A stretch of 64,000 nucleotides of DNA, from assembly GCA_008711295.1 (NCBI GenBank), contig VUYV01000181.1, positions 955,118 through 1,019,117 of the forward strand, written 5' to 3'. The notes beneath the pieces are model-generated. The model was not told the DNA's origin and made no database searches. It worked only from the letters and a program-made list of their open reading frames with translations. This document shows, in pieces, positions 24,780 through 37,300 of this stretch; position 1 is the first letter of the stretch; each line of letters begins with the position of its first letter. The stretch comes from Anarhynchus alexandrinus. Taxonomy: Eukaryota > Chordata > Aves > Charadriiformes > Charadriidae. A program made the translations under genes and the position numbers.

Positions 24780-25140
24780 CATTTGTTGTTTTATTGTCAT
24801 TTTCACTGCCAGTTAAACGGAGTTTTCTTCCACTCTCTCCTCACGCTCCTTTTGCTTGCATAAAACATGATGCTGTATTGTGAACAATGCAGGAATGCAT
24901 TACATAAATTTCTCTTTGATATCCAGCGTGTTTCCCGCTGTAATGGAATCGGAACAGAGCAACCTCTCCTCCCCGACATGTCAGATAACTCTCCATCCTC
25001 TCTCCATTAGGACAAATGTCTGCAAGCCTTTGAAGAGCTAAACACCATAAAGGAAAAAGAAAATGTTAAGGGTGCTCCAGTGGGTATCACTGGAAATAAT
25101 TGGGTTGAATTAAGCGAAGGGAAAATTTAGGCCAACTAAC
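24780..25140. promoter_or_regulatory. Candidate enhancer with palindromic SOX-type site
   Basis: An AT-rich block dense in transcription-factor-like words. ATTGTGAACAAT (24877-24888) is two SOX half-sites (ATTGT and ACAAT) in inverted orientation with 2 bp between them. It is followed by AGGAATGCATTAC, which contains a TEAD-like GGAATG and an ATGCAT octamer core. Further along are TTTGATATCC, GGATTGAATTAAG-like and AATAATTGGGTTG words. The motifs are seen; enhancer function is inferred. Confidence 0.4.
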
Positions 25141-26859
25141 GGGAATAAAAGAGCAAAGTCTGTTAGGCTGAGGAGTTGTCTCCGAAGCTATTAGCCTGGG
25201 GAATAGTCTCAAAGGAAGATGGTGCAAACCTTAAAGAGCAAAATGTATGATTTAGGGAGACAGTCTATAAAGACAGTTGGTGAAAAATCTCGGACTTCGA
25301 GTCATTTTAAGCTAGACTGAAATGAAGCGCTTCAGACCATAATGCAGTAAAGAACACTTTGTTGGACTGTGTGGAAGATGCTGACCTGCAGAAACTCTTC
25401 CACATCAACTCCTTGTGCCTTGAGAAGTCAGAGAACGGCTCGGTGTACCCTCGCACAGTATCTCTGCACACTGGCTGGCAGCCAAAGCACGCCAAAGCAG
25501 ACCACAAATCCCGGTTGTTACGTGAGATGAACCGGGGGAAATTACATACGTCACTATCTCCCTGGAGTGGTTGCTTATTCCCTGTTGGAAAGCACACACC
25601 CTGTCAAGTTGTTTGTCGGCAGGAACCTGAAGGCAAAATTCTGCTCTTTGACTTATGTTCCCTCAACGCTCTCTCCCACGCTGCTCTGGGCTATGGCATA
25701 AAACAGCCTGTGAGATGTCACTGAGACATGCCTGAGCAGGTTGGCATCCCACATGGTCTAATCCACGCAGATTCAATGAGAGACTGGAAGAAAAGTGCTC
25801 AAGTGCCACCCACACTGCCTGATTCTGACTAGCAACTGAGATTGGAAACGCTACAGATACCTTTAGAGAGTGATGGGAGCAAGATGCCTTCTTTCATTTT
25901 AAGGTTTCTGCTTTGATTCTTCTTACTACTTCTTTTTGATACAGCAGTAGACCGTATTTTTATGTTAAAAAGCCTGTTTTTTTTTTTTCTCAGAAGAAAT
26001 TAGAAAACTAATTTTTCTCCCTGGACTATTAGACTTGCTGACACAGTCTCTGCAAATCCAGTGTCTAAATCCTCATCTCCATCTGGTGAAGTTCCAGTTC
26101 ACAGTCCTTACCTCCATATCTTTGTCCTTCACTGCCAACCTCTCCTTATGTTTCTCTTAGATTTCTTATTCTGGAGACAATTCCTAAATCAGAGCTGCAG
26201 ATCGAGACTGGAAAATGAAAGGCAGGCTGGGGTCGTTCCGGATCGTGCATTGCTCATGACTTGGACCCGGCTGATGGGACGGAGCTCTTAGTTCTGCGTT
26301 TCTCTCTAATCGTGTGAAACCCGTGATTCTCCTGCCAGCTATTCATAAGAGTGAGTTACATCCGAGCTTTGCTTTCTGGGACTCTTGTATCTGGACATTT
26401 TTGGCCAGTAACCGCATTCATTCATCTCTAGTGTCATGCATCTAAAGCTATTAGTATACATGCTCTTTCAAAACTCCCTTGCTCTGGGACTCCCTGTCCC
26501 CTTTGCCATCATAAGCACTCAAAAATTCTTCCAGTTTACTGCTTTCATCCTCCCTCCTGGGTGCTTGCTGATCAGATCTTCTCAACGACATGCTAAGTTG
26601 TTTTACTGACATTGATGCATTATGCTGGACTCCATCAGCCCGGCAACCTTTGGGACCAGTCCTAGGAGTCAGGCAGCCAGACAGCTCAACTTGTCTCCAT
26701 CAATCAGCAAGTGAGACTTTATTGGCCAGAATGAGGGCTACAGGTGTACGCCACTGTCACAGTTTTAAATAAACACGATCAGTTTGCCCAGTGCTAAGCA
26801 ACTGTTTCTGAGAGCGTGTTGGTAAATGTGTTTATAAAGCATAAGAGTCCAATCCATCA
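25141..26859. other. Non-coding; one domain-free open frame
   Basis: The plus-strand frame at 25,359-25,724 encodes 121 residues with an even amino-acid composition and no low complexity. I recognise no family in it, and antisense frames overlap it at 25,307-25,599. There is a T-rich run near 25,978-25,990. No other feature seen. Confidence 0.45.
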
Positions 26860-27100
26860 GCCCTCAAAGAGCCTAATCAATATATTCCAATTTGATCTTA
26901 GAGAAGTTTCGCCTCTGGGAAGTTTAATTTATTTCAACTCATGACCATGAAAAAATGAACAGCCGCGGCACTTTGACAAAATAGAAAAAGCGGATGATGT
27001 TGTATCCAGCACCCGTTCCATTTCAATTTTCCATTTTACCTGAACAAATCACCCCTACGACTTGAATGACCATGAAAACTGATCGAGCGATGGAGAGAGA
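26860..27100. promoter_or_regulatory. Candidate conserved non-coding block
   Basis: AT-rich, with intact CpGs in ACAGCCGCGGCAC and CTGATCGAGCGATGG. It has motif-like words CCTAATCAATATATTCC and TTTAATTTATTTC. A 13-mer, ATGACCATGAAAA, occurs at 26,941-26,953 and again at 27,066-27,078. The texture suggests a regulatory element; nothing proves it here. Confidence 0.3.
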
Positions 27101-27404
27101 CTGCGGGCCAAAGGGGAGACAGAAGGAATAAAATATGGATGGGAAACATAAGATGCGGGACTTCTAAGATGCCTGGCTGTGTTAGTTTGCTCCGAGCAGA
27201 GCATAGCTGGAGTGGAATAACTAGTACTTAAAATGCAGGGTAAATCCATCCGTGTTGCAGCTGCGCACGGCTGCATAGCCAGTGTCTGACTGGGCTGCAG
27301 GAACCCTTCCCCGCGTTCATACAAGACTCTTCTTGTAGGTTCTTGTAACTTTTTCATTCATGACCCTACCGTCCATTTCTCCTCATCCCAAATTTAGGAC
27401 CCAA

Positions 27405-27550
27405 CTCTAAATCCCACTCTGGAGACATTCAAAACCCTCCTGGATGCTGTCCTGTGCAACCTGTTGTAGGTGCCCCTGCTCTGGCAGGGTGGTTGGACTA
27501 GATGATCTCCAGAGGTCCCTTCCAACCCTGACTATTCTGTGATTCTGTGA
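27405..27550 (+). mobile_element. CR1 LINE, short 3' end
   Basis: Starts in the last codons of ORF2 ('S L E T F K T L L D A V L C N L L' type reading) and continues into the 3' UTR. Landmarks are CCTGCTCTGGCAGGG, GGTTGGACTAGATGATCTCC and GGTCCCTTCCAACCC. It ends in two ATTCTGTG octamers. Only about 145 bases remain. The sequence is close to bird CR1 consensus, so the insertion is moderately young. Confidence 0.93.
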
Positions 27551-30500
27551 AATCTTCCTTTAAAACTTTAGTACAGTGGCTAAAGAAGAGACCATCTGGA
27601 GTTCTCCTGAGCCATATCCCGCTGTGGGCAAGTCTCAGCGCAGTGCCTGAGCAAATTCGAGCCAGACATGAGTAGCTGAGGAGCACCTCTCCAGGGAACG
27701 CCTGCCTGAACATTACAGCTGTGAATCCTGTCATTACACCGTCCTGTCTGAAGAAATGTTTGGACAGAACCCGGTTTTCATGGTTTTTTATTCCAACTCA
27801 CTGACCGTCCCTTTAGCAGAACTACTAGGTGAAACCTGGCTCCCGTGCTTCAGGGGTATTTCAGGTAATCCAGTTTTTATTGACGGTGGCTCACCTCCGT
27901 TCTCGAGGTTAAGATCACAGCGCTCTAGTTAGATCAATGTACAAGATACTTCAAAGCGTATTTAAGAAAAATACCATGTAAAACAAATGAAACGTTTATT
28001 TCAGTAACCCTCTAAGGAGTTAAGCCAACATGCTTGACATACTTGTTATTTTACAGTGTGATGGGTTTTTTTTTTTCCAATCCATGCTGGTTTCCAGCAA
28101 AGATCTTGTCCAGAATGGACCATGAGACTGTGTTATAAAGGGATATCCTTGGTTTTCACTCAAGATGGAGGTCGGAGGAGGAAAACAGGTGTTGTCCCAT
28201 GATCAGAGACACTCACTTTTCTTCCTGGGAACCATCACTGTGTAAGCAACGTTTTTTTCCTGGCCTTGCCCTACGCTGTCAGAAAGGATTTGGGGGAGGA
28301 GGCTCTGTTTAATGCTAATTTGTTAAGAATTGAATCTAGTGTCCTCGGCAAATGCAAATCAGTTGTTTATACTGATGCCAGAAAATGTAAAATCAGAAAT
28401 GAGTGTGTTGATTTTCTTTCCTCCAACTGCATTTCATCCTAATGCTTTCTGCTTTGATGCTTCCTCCCCAATCTTACTTGATATAGCATCAGACCATCTT
28501 TTTTATGTCAAACATTTGCTTCAAAGCTTCTCATAGCCTGTGCTAGTTGTCAAAAGTTGGAGGCAACACGTTTTAAGCATTCAGCAAGCATTCTTCCGAA
28601 AAGAAAACCACTATTTCTAATGAGCATTTGAGAGTGTGGTGCATTGCAGAAACTGTTTTCTAAGATCTGTCACAAATGATTTAGTTTTATTAGTTTTAAT
28701 GGCCCTTAGCTACAGGCACGGAATATAAGTGAAAATTAAGATATTTTTCACAAGATGAAAATAGATTTCAATCAGAGACGGTGGGCATTTCCCTCCCGTG
28801 ACTGTTCCCCTCTTTATTTCTGTTTCTGAGTAGACAGTCCTACTCCAAGGAAAGGACTTCACAGTGCCATGGCAGACACACATCCCTCTACCAAGCACGA
28901 GCTCTGCTGACATCAGAGGCCCTTTCCCTAATCACACACAACACCATTCATCGATAGCACCTGCGTCGTTCCCATTGAAACAACTTCACACGCTTTACTG
29001 GGATTTGGCCATCGACAGGGACATGGCAATACGTTTCTAGTCAGAACCACAGGCTTGTCTTTTCTGCTATTGAACTGAAGAACTCATTGAAACCAAAATT
29101 TACTAATTCCCATTCACAATTTCTCTGTCTCTTTTCATCTCTGCCTGCTGCTCGCGTATTCTTTGTCTCAGATAAAAGCACGTTCTTCCTGTTTGCATTT
29201 TGGCCATGTTGTTCTTTACAGTTTCTTTTATATTTAGGGGTTTGGTTTTTTTTTTAGAATGTGCTTCTATAGTGAGATTTATCACCTCGTTTTGGTTTGT
29301 ATTCGGTGGTGAGAGTGGTATAGCTAAGCCCAGACACCTATACTGTGAGGGCTGCACCGTGAGACTCCCTGCGGGAGCAAGGCTCTGCCAGCCCCGTTGC
29401 AAACACGCGCAAAGCTTCAAAGGAAAAAAGGCTTTGCAAAAGGACATTTCCCCTCCGTGCCAAACCTCCTACTTTGTTTCCAGCCACCAGACCATGTTAT
29501 TCTTATTCAGCAATAGCTTTTCCTGCCATCTGCAACCGTGTAGGTTGGAAGTCGGAATCCGTGTCTCCTCCTGCAGCTCTGTAGGAAAGGCTAGCGGGCT
29601 CGCCGGGGTACACGGAGCTCGCGCTTTGGCTTCAGCAATAGAAAAACTCACTGTATTAGCCATAATAGTTCCAGATTCAAATCTTCCTAAATACCCAAGA
29701 ATCATCGGTTTCCTCTCTCTTTCGAATCTGTAGCAGTTTTAGAGCTCCATGGGTGGGTGAGGTATAACCACTTGTAGTAAAGCACTGTGATAACTCAGGA
29801 AAGACACCAAAGACACCTGATGTCACCAGCTCGTCTCATTTAGTCTTTGGACGCAATTTCCAAGCTAAAAGCATCATTGTTTTTCCCCTTAGGCCTCGTG
29901 CTACATTCTCCATCTGGAATGCACTCATTGAACTGGGTCTCTCCTGCCTCTTTCATCATCCTCAGTAATTAAGCTTTTACAACTAGAACCTAATTGATAA
30001 CTTTCCTGTTGATTAAAAAGACAGGCTCTCTCCAGCTCTTTGCCCAGAAATTCATCGGCTGTGTGGTGTTAGGAGAACAACCACTTGTTTCCATTGGGGA
30101 ATTAAGCATTTGGGATCTGAAGACATGGAAGTAGCCAGAGTGGGCTCTTGGTTACCCCAAAGAACAAGGAGACTAACTTCACCAGGTCAGAGTAATTACT
30201 CTGCATTTACATCCACAGGGTTGGGAATACGGTGTGGTCAAGAGGGCAGATCAGTGGAATAAAACTGAACTCATTTTACAGGGTTTCTTCTCTGAGTGCA
30301 GCCACAATTTAACGGTCACCTATAATTAGTTAATTCGTTTACTACTATAATAAATGCTTTGCAGCCCTTATAAATGTCCATTAAATGTGTCAAATCCCTT
30401 CCTCCTTTCCTCCACACACATGCAATTTCCTTGGCAAGTGAGAAAGTGTAACCAAATCCAAAGGTGAAAAGAAGGATGTTATATGAAGAGGGCATGCTTT

Positions 30501-31779
30501 CCCCTGTCACTCAAATTCTCATGCTTGAATGAGTAACAAGTACTCTGTAATGATGTTTTAAATGCAACAGATTCCACACTGAAAAGAGGAAGCAAAGTCT
30601 CAACCTTTTTTTGTAGTTACTGGTTTCAGTGGAGCCTCATTGACTTAATCTCATGGAGGACCCAGTTGTGGCTTTGACTGGAAATACCTCTATAGGTAAA
30701 GAATGGTGAAATAGTAGAGGGATAATTACATCTTTTAATGAAAAATGTTGTGAATTTGATCTACAGAGATACCTCATGCTTCAGGGTTTAGGTGACTGGT
30801 GACTCCTAGAGCCTGGAGAAACACCTCACAACACAGCTCAATTATTCACCTTTCTCTTCCGAGCTCCGGCAGCTCCTCCAGCATCCGTCTCTCCCTATTG
30901 CTCCATCTCTCTCTGTTAAAACACAAGAATGGTGACTCTGCCAAATCCTGTGTTCACACATCAGTCCACGTTTCTGGACGCTCAATGGTGAGACTCCAGT
31001 TAAAAGTGGTTTGGAAAGCCTAAGCTGTATTCTCTTTGCTTCCCAGATACATTTTGCACAAGCTCGGGGAACACTGAATCTGGCCACCAGGATCACCCAG
31101 ACCAGGGTGAGTTGGAGCAGCCCCCGGGTCACCCACGGTTCACTGATGGAGTGGAGAAGTGCGGGTGTCCTCTCCATCAGTGGAGTAGAGCACCACAGAC
31201 AGTCAGTTAGTCCTTCATCCTTGTACGACCCCTCTCCTGTTAGGTTTTTAGCCCGGTCCCGGATCCAATGGCCAGGCACACCCCTTCCATGAGGATTCGC
31301 TGTCCGAGGGTGGTTTGGCAGCAGAGCCCTCAGCTCCAGTGAGACCAAATCCTCACCGGTTTGGCTGGGCAGCAGGCTCGCTGCTTCTGCTGGTGCTGCA
31401 CTGTCCTAAACACGCTGGGGAGAATGCGATCTGCTCTGAAGTTCGACTGACATCCACGACATAAAGGAACAACCCTTAATCTGTCACTTGTATAAATCTC
31501 CTAAATCCTACCTTAATCCAAACTGTACGCTCCGAGAACACTGGATTCATTGACCTGCTTGCTCTCTCGGTTTAAATACACCGAACAGACAGATAGGCGG
31601 CCAACGGGCAGAATTTCAAGTGGTGGGTTGGAGGATGCGACTTAATCTGGGTCTGAAACTCTTTATTTAAATGTTAAACACAGGCAGCAGACAGCGCCGG
31701 TTGTCCGCTGGGATTCAGTTTTGGGGACGGGGCGGGTCATTTCCCCAGGTCCCGCTTTCGGCGTTTAATTCTTTCTTTC
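27551..31779. other. Non-coding; unique sequence
   Basis: No gene recognised. The longest open frame in the window (177 residues, plus strand, 29,200-29,733) lies here. It has a hydrophobic start from T-rich DNA and no known domain. Another, 30,842-31,348 on the minus strand, is also unrecognised. T10 runs lie near 28,067 and 29,248. Confidence 0.5.
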
Positions 31780-32330
31780 TGCTTCCCCCGAAGGAAGTCA
31801 GAGCAGAGAGATGGCAGGAGAGTAATACAACAAACTATAACACATTGTGTAATTGAAATGGACCATAATCACTAATATTAAAGACAGTGAATCATTCTAA
31901 TCGAGGCATGCTCAGCAAACAATGAAAAATTATGTGCCAGAAAAGCTAATGCTGGTTTTAAAATGAACAGAAATGAGGCGAAATGGAACCTCACTCTTTA
32001 TTCATGAAGGTCAATTTAACGTGATTATTTTTTCCCTGGCATCACAGCTTCGTGATTACTGTTGTATACCTCAGTGCTATTTTCTAACCTAATAACAGTA
32101 AAAAATAACCAGCTGGTGATGATTCTGTTTAAGGCAGAGACTAAATGCTCGCAAAAACCTGCCACTGAACAGTTGCACATGCTAATCAGACACAGCTCAG
32201 CCAGATTCCCAATAGAGTCCATATTTTGCAAATTTCAACTGGTTGACTACATTGAGAAATTAGATTATGCCTCGGACATTCAAGACTCGCAGTGATCTGC
32301 ATTCATTCATTCCTCCTGGGTGAAATCAAA
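31780..32330. promoter_or_regulatory. Candidate conserved non-coding element, AT-rich
   Basis: A 550-base block of complex AT-rich sequence with no repeats and many regulatory-type words. These include CATTGTGTAATTG, CACTAATATTAAAG, AGCAAACAATGAAAAATTAT (FOX/SOX-like), ATTCATGAAGGTCA (half nuclear-receptor site), CATGCTAATCAGAC and ATTTTGCAAATTTC (octamer-like). I judge this texture the strongest in the window for a deeply conserved element, but alignment is needed to show it. Confidence 0.42.
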
Positions 32331-32579
32331 CCCTCCGTAGATCCAGCCAGGCGCTTTTAATTCATCCCACTCCAGATCTTCCCATAATATTTACCATCGC
32401 GCGGTACAATCGCTTTAGGGACTTGGCGTTGCAGTGGAGGCGACAGGGGCTGATTCTCCCTGGACACATTCTCACTTCGTGAGGGAGAAACCGCTTCGAC
32501 TGCGTTGAAATTACTCCCGGTGTCAGCCAAGAACAGCAGGGAAAGGATGTGTCCCCCCAGCATATGTGACACTGAAGGA

Positions 32580-33540
32580 GGGCTCTGCTGACGACATTTG
32601 GAGGAAAGCTGACACCGCTAATAGTGGATAATTTCCAGACTTGCCAATAAGCGCTGCGAATTTCGAGGAGGGGGGCAGAAAGGAGGAGGGAGGAAAAAAA
32701 GTTAATTAAAAAAAAAACTGCGCAAATGTTTCTCTGCTCAGAGGAAAATGTTGTTTCTACTGGAACGAAGTAATGCCTTTTGCTTTATTTCTCAGCTGTC
32801 TGTAGTTCTTAGCAGCGATGTTACTGAGCTTTATTCTATACAAATACAGATCTTTTTAATATATAAATAAATGTGTTTTTTTTACACTTACCTCATTTTT
32901 TTTAATTTTCCTAAAATCCCAGAGAGACAAATTAGTAAAGAGGCAGAGCTTTGCCAGGGAGCCTTCATTAGATCAGCACTAATAACTTCTTTCAGCAGCC
33001 ATGGATAGCTTCTGACATCACAGCTCAAGCTTGTCCGAAAGCTAATTATTTTCCCTGTTATAAAACAAAGGTTCTGTATCAAAGGCCCATAATGTGACAC
33101 GGCACACGCTCCAGATGCACTGATTTGCAAAATAAATCAACTGTGTCAGGGTGGAATTTGGAGGAGAAATTACAACAAATTGCAATTATACTTGCAGTGG
33201 TACACTATTTAAATGCATTGTCAATTTGTTAAACGCAAGGCACCATGTGTGTCTTTTTCCAGGTTGCTTATGGGGAAATACAAGAGGAAAAAGGCTTATC
33301 TGTCAAAAGGAGAAAAATCTCCTCCTCCCCTTCACCCCGATACGGCTTCTTCCAGCCTACAGATGCTATCGTGGCAGGCTTTATAAAAAATTTAAATGGT
33401 GTCATAGGAAGGCAGACATAACTAGCAGGAGCAAATGGTTGGAGCCCATCCCTGGCAGAACAAATGAAGAGACGCCTTTAATAACAGCATTCAAAACCTT
33501 TCTGATTTTGTTATCTTGTTTAGACTGCTATTAAACCGTA
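32580..33540. promoter_or_regulatory. Candidate conserved non-coding element(s)
   Basis: Nearly a kilobase of complex AT-rich sequence broken by two A/T runs near 32,693-32,720 and 32,877-32,910. Words of note are GCACTAATAACTTC, GAAAGCTAATTATTTTCC, ATTTGCAAAATAAATC, TTACAACAAATTGCAATTA and ATAAAAAATTTAAATGG. A plus-strand frame of 127 codons (33,151-33,534) has no known domain. It follows the 31,780 block closely and the two may form one regulatory cluster. Confidence 0.4.
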
Positions 33541-34298
33541 TCGCCGAGTAATACAGTAGCGTGAGGGATTTGTTTTGCTTTGTTTTCCTCCTCCACAAGG
33601 AGACCATTTTCTTCCCTTTTGTCCCTTTTCCTAACGCCCTCCTCCCCGAACAGTGCCAAAAGAGCGGCAGTGACCCACCCTCCCGCCAGGCAGGCGGGCA
33701 AAAGGCCACACGTCAACGTGGTCAAGGAGACACAAGGCTATGGTTGCCCGGGATCCTGCCTCCAGCAGCACGTCTCTCCCTGGGCGGTTGGGTAAGAAAG
33801 GGAGAGTGGGATGATGGCAGGAAAGGCGAGGTGGGTGGGAACACAAGGGGTCTTCTCTGCATGGGCTGGTGGCTCCAAAAGTCCCCCCGCGCTCTCAGAC
33901 CCCAGGGGACACGGGCCTGGCCCCGGCACACCTCAGGCCCTGGGAGAGGCGATGTCTTCTGCAAGGCATGGACACCACAGAAGGTCATTACAGCACTCTC
34001 ACTCCCACCTTAAATCCCCCCCGGCCTCGCGATGTTGGCCTCCTCCTCTTTCTTTGTGACTCTGTTTTCTTTTTTCTTACACTTTTCCCCTTCCTGCCCA
34101 TTCCTTAATTTATTTTCTCAGTTCCTTCTCCTTTTATCTGCTTGTGCCTGTGTGTTTTCAGCCTCTAATTTCTGCCACATTTCCTGTTTGAACTTCTCCT
34201 GTTCCATCTCCTTTCCCATGTTAATGTCGTCTGTTTACTCTTTGCAAACACTTTCCCTTTCATTTCCAGGGCTTGTTTTCCTTCGATTTGTGTTTCTC
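33541..34298. other. Non-coding; GC-rich then pyrimidine-rich
   Basis: From 33,600 to 34,020 the sequence is GC-richer, and overlapping open frames on both strands run up to 150 codons with no domain. From about 34,035 to 34,280 the plus strand is strongly pyrimidine-rich (CTCCTCTTTC, TTTTCCCCTTCC and similar). Confidence 0.5.
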
Positions 34299-34345
34299 TG
34301 TGTGTATATACACACATACAGATACATATATATATATATACATAA
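34299..34345. repeat. 18-bp palindrome and TA microsatellite
   Basis: TGTGTGTATATACACACA (34299-34316) is a perfect palindrome. It is followed by TACAGATACATATATATATATATAC-type sequence, giving a short (TA)7 run. Alternating purine-pyrimidine DNA of this kind can adopt Z-form or cruciform structure. Confidence 0.75.
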
Positions 34346-37300
34346 ATCTTGAAGCCTTAGCCTTTTGCGTTTCTAAACTAGCCTCTCCCTGGAGTCGGTT
34401 TGTTATTCCGCTCTCATTCACTTTATTGAGTTATTTTCTTTGCTGCTATCAGTCTCTAAATACAATCCAGTAAAGATACAGCAATGATTTTTGACAACCT
34501 GACCTTTCTCTGCTTTCTTACACTTGTTTAATTAGGTACCACATGCAGCTGTGGCTTGATCTTTACAGTTTTCCAACCTCCCCCACCCCCCTACCTGGAG
34601 GTGGGGGGATAAAAAAAAAAAAAGAGAGAGATGTTGTTGAAAGAAGGTCATTCTTGACAGGTCTGCCAGTTATTTCCGACGTCGGAAGGCCAGCAAGTTC
34701 TGCAGGAATGGCAGGCCATGCTGTCTGTATTTTGCTTAACAAGTCAGAGAAAACTTTTGGCTGTGGGAGGTAGGGAATTAGGTGATTTACCGGTTTGATG
34801 AGGCCCTGCAGTGATTTAACCTTCGGGTATCCAGCTTAAAGGCAAATCTGACAAACAAGAAAGGAAGCCGGGTAAAGATCTGCCAGGTCTTTGCTTTGGC
34901 AAGCTGGGATCTCTGGGGTAGCCGGGCTGTGGGGGTGTGCAGACAGACAGGGGAGGTGCCCCCACGGATCCTGAGGTACGGGAAACTACTGATGCCGTCT
35001 TCAAGGGGTGACGGCCGCAATCATTACCAGCAGAACATTGCTTTTTGTTCCCCAGGTGAAATGCTTTAGTTTTGGTAGTATATGAGTTCATAAAATCAAA
35101 GATGCTTTTTTGGTTTCTGGTGGGTGATGGGACTCTTCAGGCTTTCAGCAGGGACACCTCCGTCTCAGGAACCCCTCAGTGCACCGTAGTGTGAGCCCAC
35201 ACCCTTGTCAGCAGGTCTCAGCCATGAGAATCAAAAGCCAAAATGACTCATCTGTGCACGAAGTAGCATCCTCGGGGCTGTTTTGGCCAGATGTGCGGGC
35301 AGGGAGAGTGTATTGCTGTTGTCCCACATGAACTGCAACTACACATTCGCCCGCGCCTGAAATCCCTCTTCATCTGGCGGAAAGGTTGAGGCTCGCACCC
35401 AGTGGCGATGGGATGTCTGCAGGCTGCGGTCACATCTTCCTGCAAACTTATTTATAGCTTTATTGTTCAGAATGACCCTAGTTCAGCAGTGGTGGGTGGT
35501 AGTTTTTCCCGTTGTAATACACATACTAACTCAAGCAATCTGCTGCAGTACCATTCGAAGCCCATGGAAGACAACTGGAGTCCTTCAGCTTTCCCGTGTC
35601 CTCCAGTACAGATCCTTCTGTCCTGACACAGGCAGATCTCCCACTGATTTCCAGGTGCATGCATTACTTGTATTTTGGTATGGATATTATTTAAGCAAAA
35701 GGACATGACAAACTGCCTAGTAACGCTGATTAATGGGTGCCCCTGGGGAATAGTGAGGCATGAGATGAAGTTAAATAACTCCAACGTGCATTACTCAACA
35801 CTGCCACACCACCTGAAGTGTCTCATTGTGCCTAAAAAATGGATTCCCTTTTAAAAAGGAACATTTTTAATGTTTCACATTAATTTTCTCAAAAGTCCTT
35901 ACACTGTGAAAAATATTCCCTATGGAAAGCCCTCTCCCCACCTCCACCATCACCGCCTCCCACCAAGCATTGCCCTGCAGGTGTCCAATGTATCTTTGAC
36001 AAGGTGAAATAGCTCGGTGCATGTACTGATAACCCACTTGCCTACCTTGATTTATACTGCACACTCGTGTGGTGTCGCTTTGAAAACCAATGGATTTCTC
36101 ATGTGATGCAAAGCCGACTAAAATCCCTTCTCACTGGGCAGACCACCACGTAAAATGGCCCCGAGCCCTTGGGCTGCATCCTCAACTGCCCCAAACCACC
36201 ACAAGCATCAATGGATGCTTGCACAAGCTCTGGCCGTCCAGTGTTCTCTTTGGTGCTGATGCCACCGTTTGTTTGCTAAGCCCATCCTTACGGGCACAGA
36301 ATCTGCCCCGAATTTGGTGTGATTAGGGGTGCATGAGTGGGCAACCCCCAGTGTCCTTGGGCTTTCATAGGAGTTCATAGCAGAGAGACTTCATGGTTTT
36401 TTTCCGATGACTTGCAAGGCTGGCTGCAATGTGATTACTCAAACGTTTTAAGTTATGCATGTGCTTTTCCCAGCTCTAGCAGAGAATTTAAGTCTATGTG
36501 CTAAAAAACCCCTTCCTGACGCTTAGTTAAACAAATCATGTACTAGTAGTAGGCCACAGGTCTCTTTCTTCTGATTTTATTTTTATTAAAATTTATAGTT
36601 ACTAAAGATCAGAGATTTAATACAAGGATATAAACCAGCATTCTCTGATTGTATTCACTACAGATACTAGATACTACTATCACGCAGTTCATTCTTCCAA
36701 CAAAAAGATCCATGCACCGATAAGAACCACTCGGTCATTTGTCACAGCCTGGCCCCCAACAGACCACACAGAGAAATACAGAAAACAACATTTTCCAGAA
36801 CAAAAAACTCTTCTTTGAAATTTATTCACCTAAAATACTAGTGTGCGTTATATAATAAAGAGTGATAATGTATCCACTGGAAAAAATGAAGGGGTTGAGT
36901 TATAGGGAAGCAGTAGGAACCGAAGGGTTTGATACCTGAGGCTAAATTTTGAGAAGACTGCTGTTTGCTTCCTTGAGTCACAGAAATATCTGTGAGTCAA
37001 ATCAGCTCAGGGACCTGTGGTCTTTTAGACCACTGGAAATCGGCATTAATTCCACCGAAATTTGTGATTTAACGTGATGCTAGAAAAGACTGGTGGCCCG
37101 TTTGTTTTCAGTGACTCACTTTTTAACCTCTGTCAGTTTATTAGAAAAAAAAAAAAAAAAGAATATTTAAATAAACATCTTTCAGCTGCAGAGACCCCGG
37201 TGCAGGTGTGAGTTCTGCACCAACAAAGTGAGCCTTCAAAGGGGAAATTGCCCTTCTCAGGCGATGCCCCTGGGCAGGCTGCAAACTGCTGCGAACAACC

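Noticed and set aside
26941..27078. Repeated 13-mer ATGACCATGAAAA as a tandem or target-site duplication
   Set aside because: The copies are 125 bases apart with no element between them showing ends of its own; chance is plausible.
29200..29733. 177-codon plus-strand frame, the longest in the window
   Set aside because: No recognisable domain, a T-rich hydrophobic start, overlapping antisense frames, and no sign of splice context or promoter.
34586..34608. C-run/G-run quasi-palindrome as a hairpin
   Set aside because: The loop would be only 2 bases and the arms are simple C and G runs beside an A13 tract.
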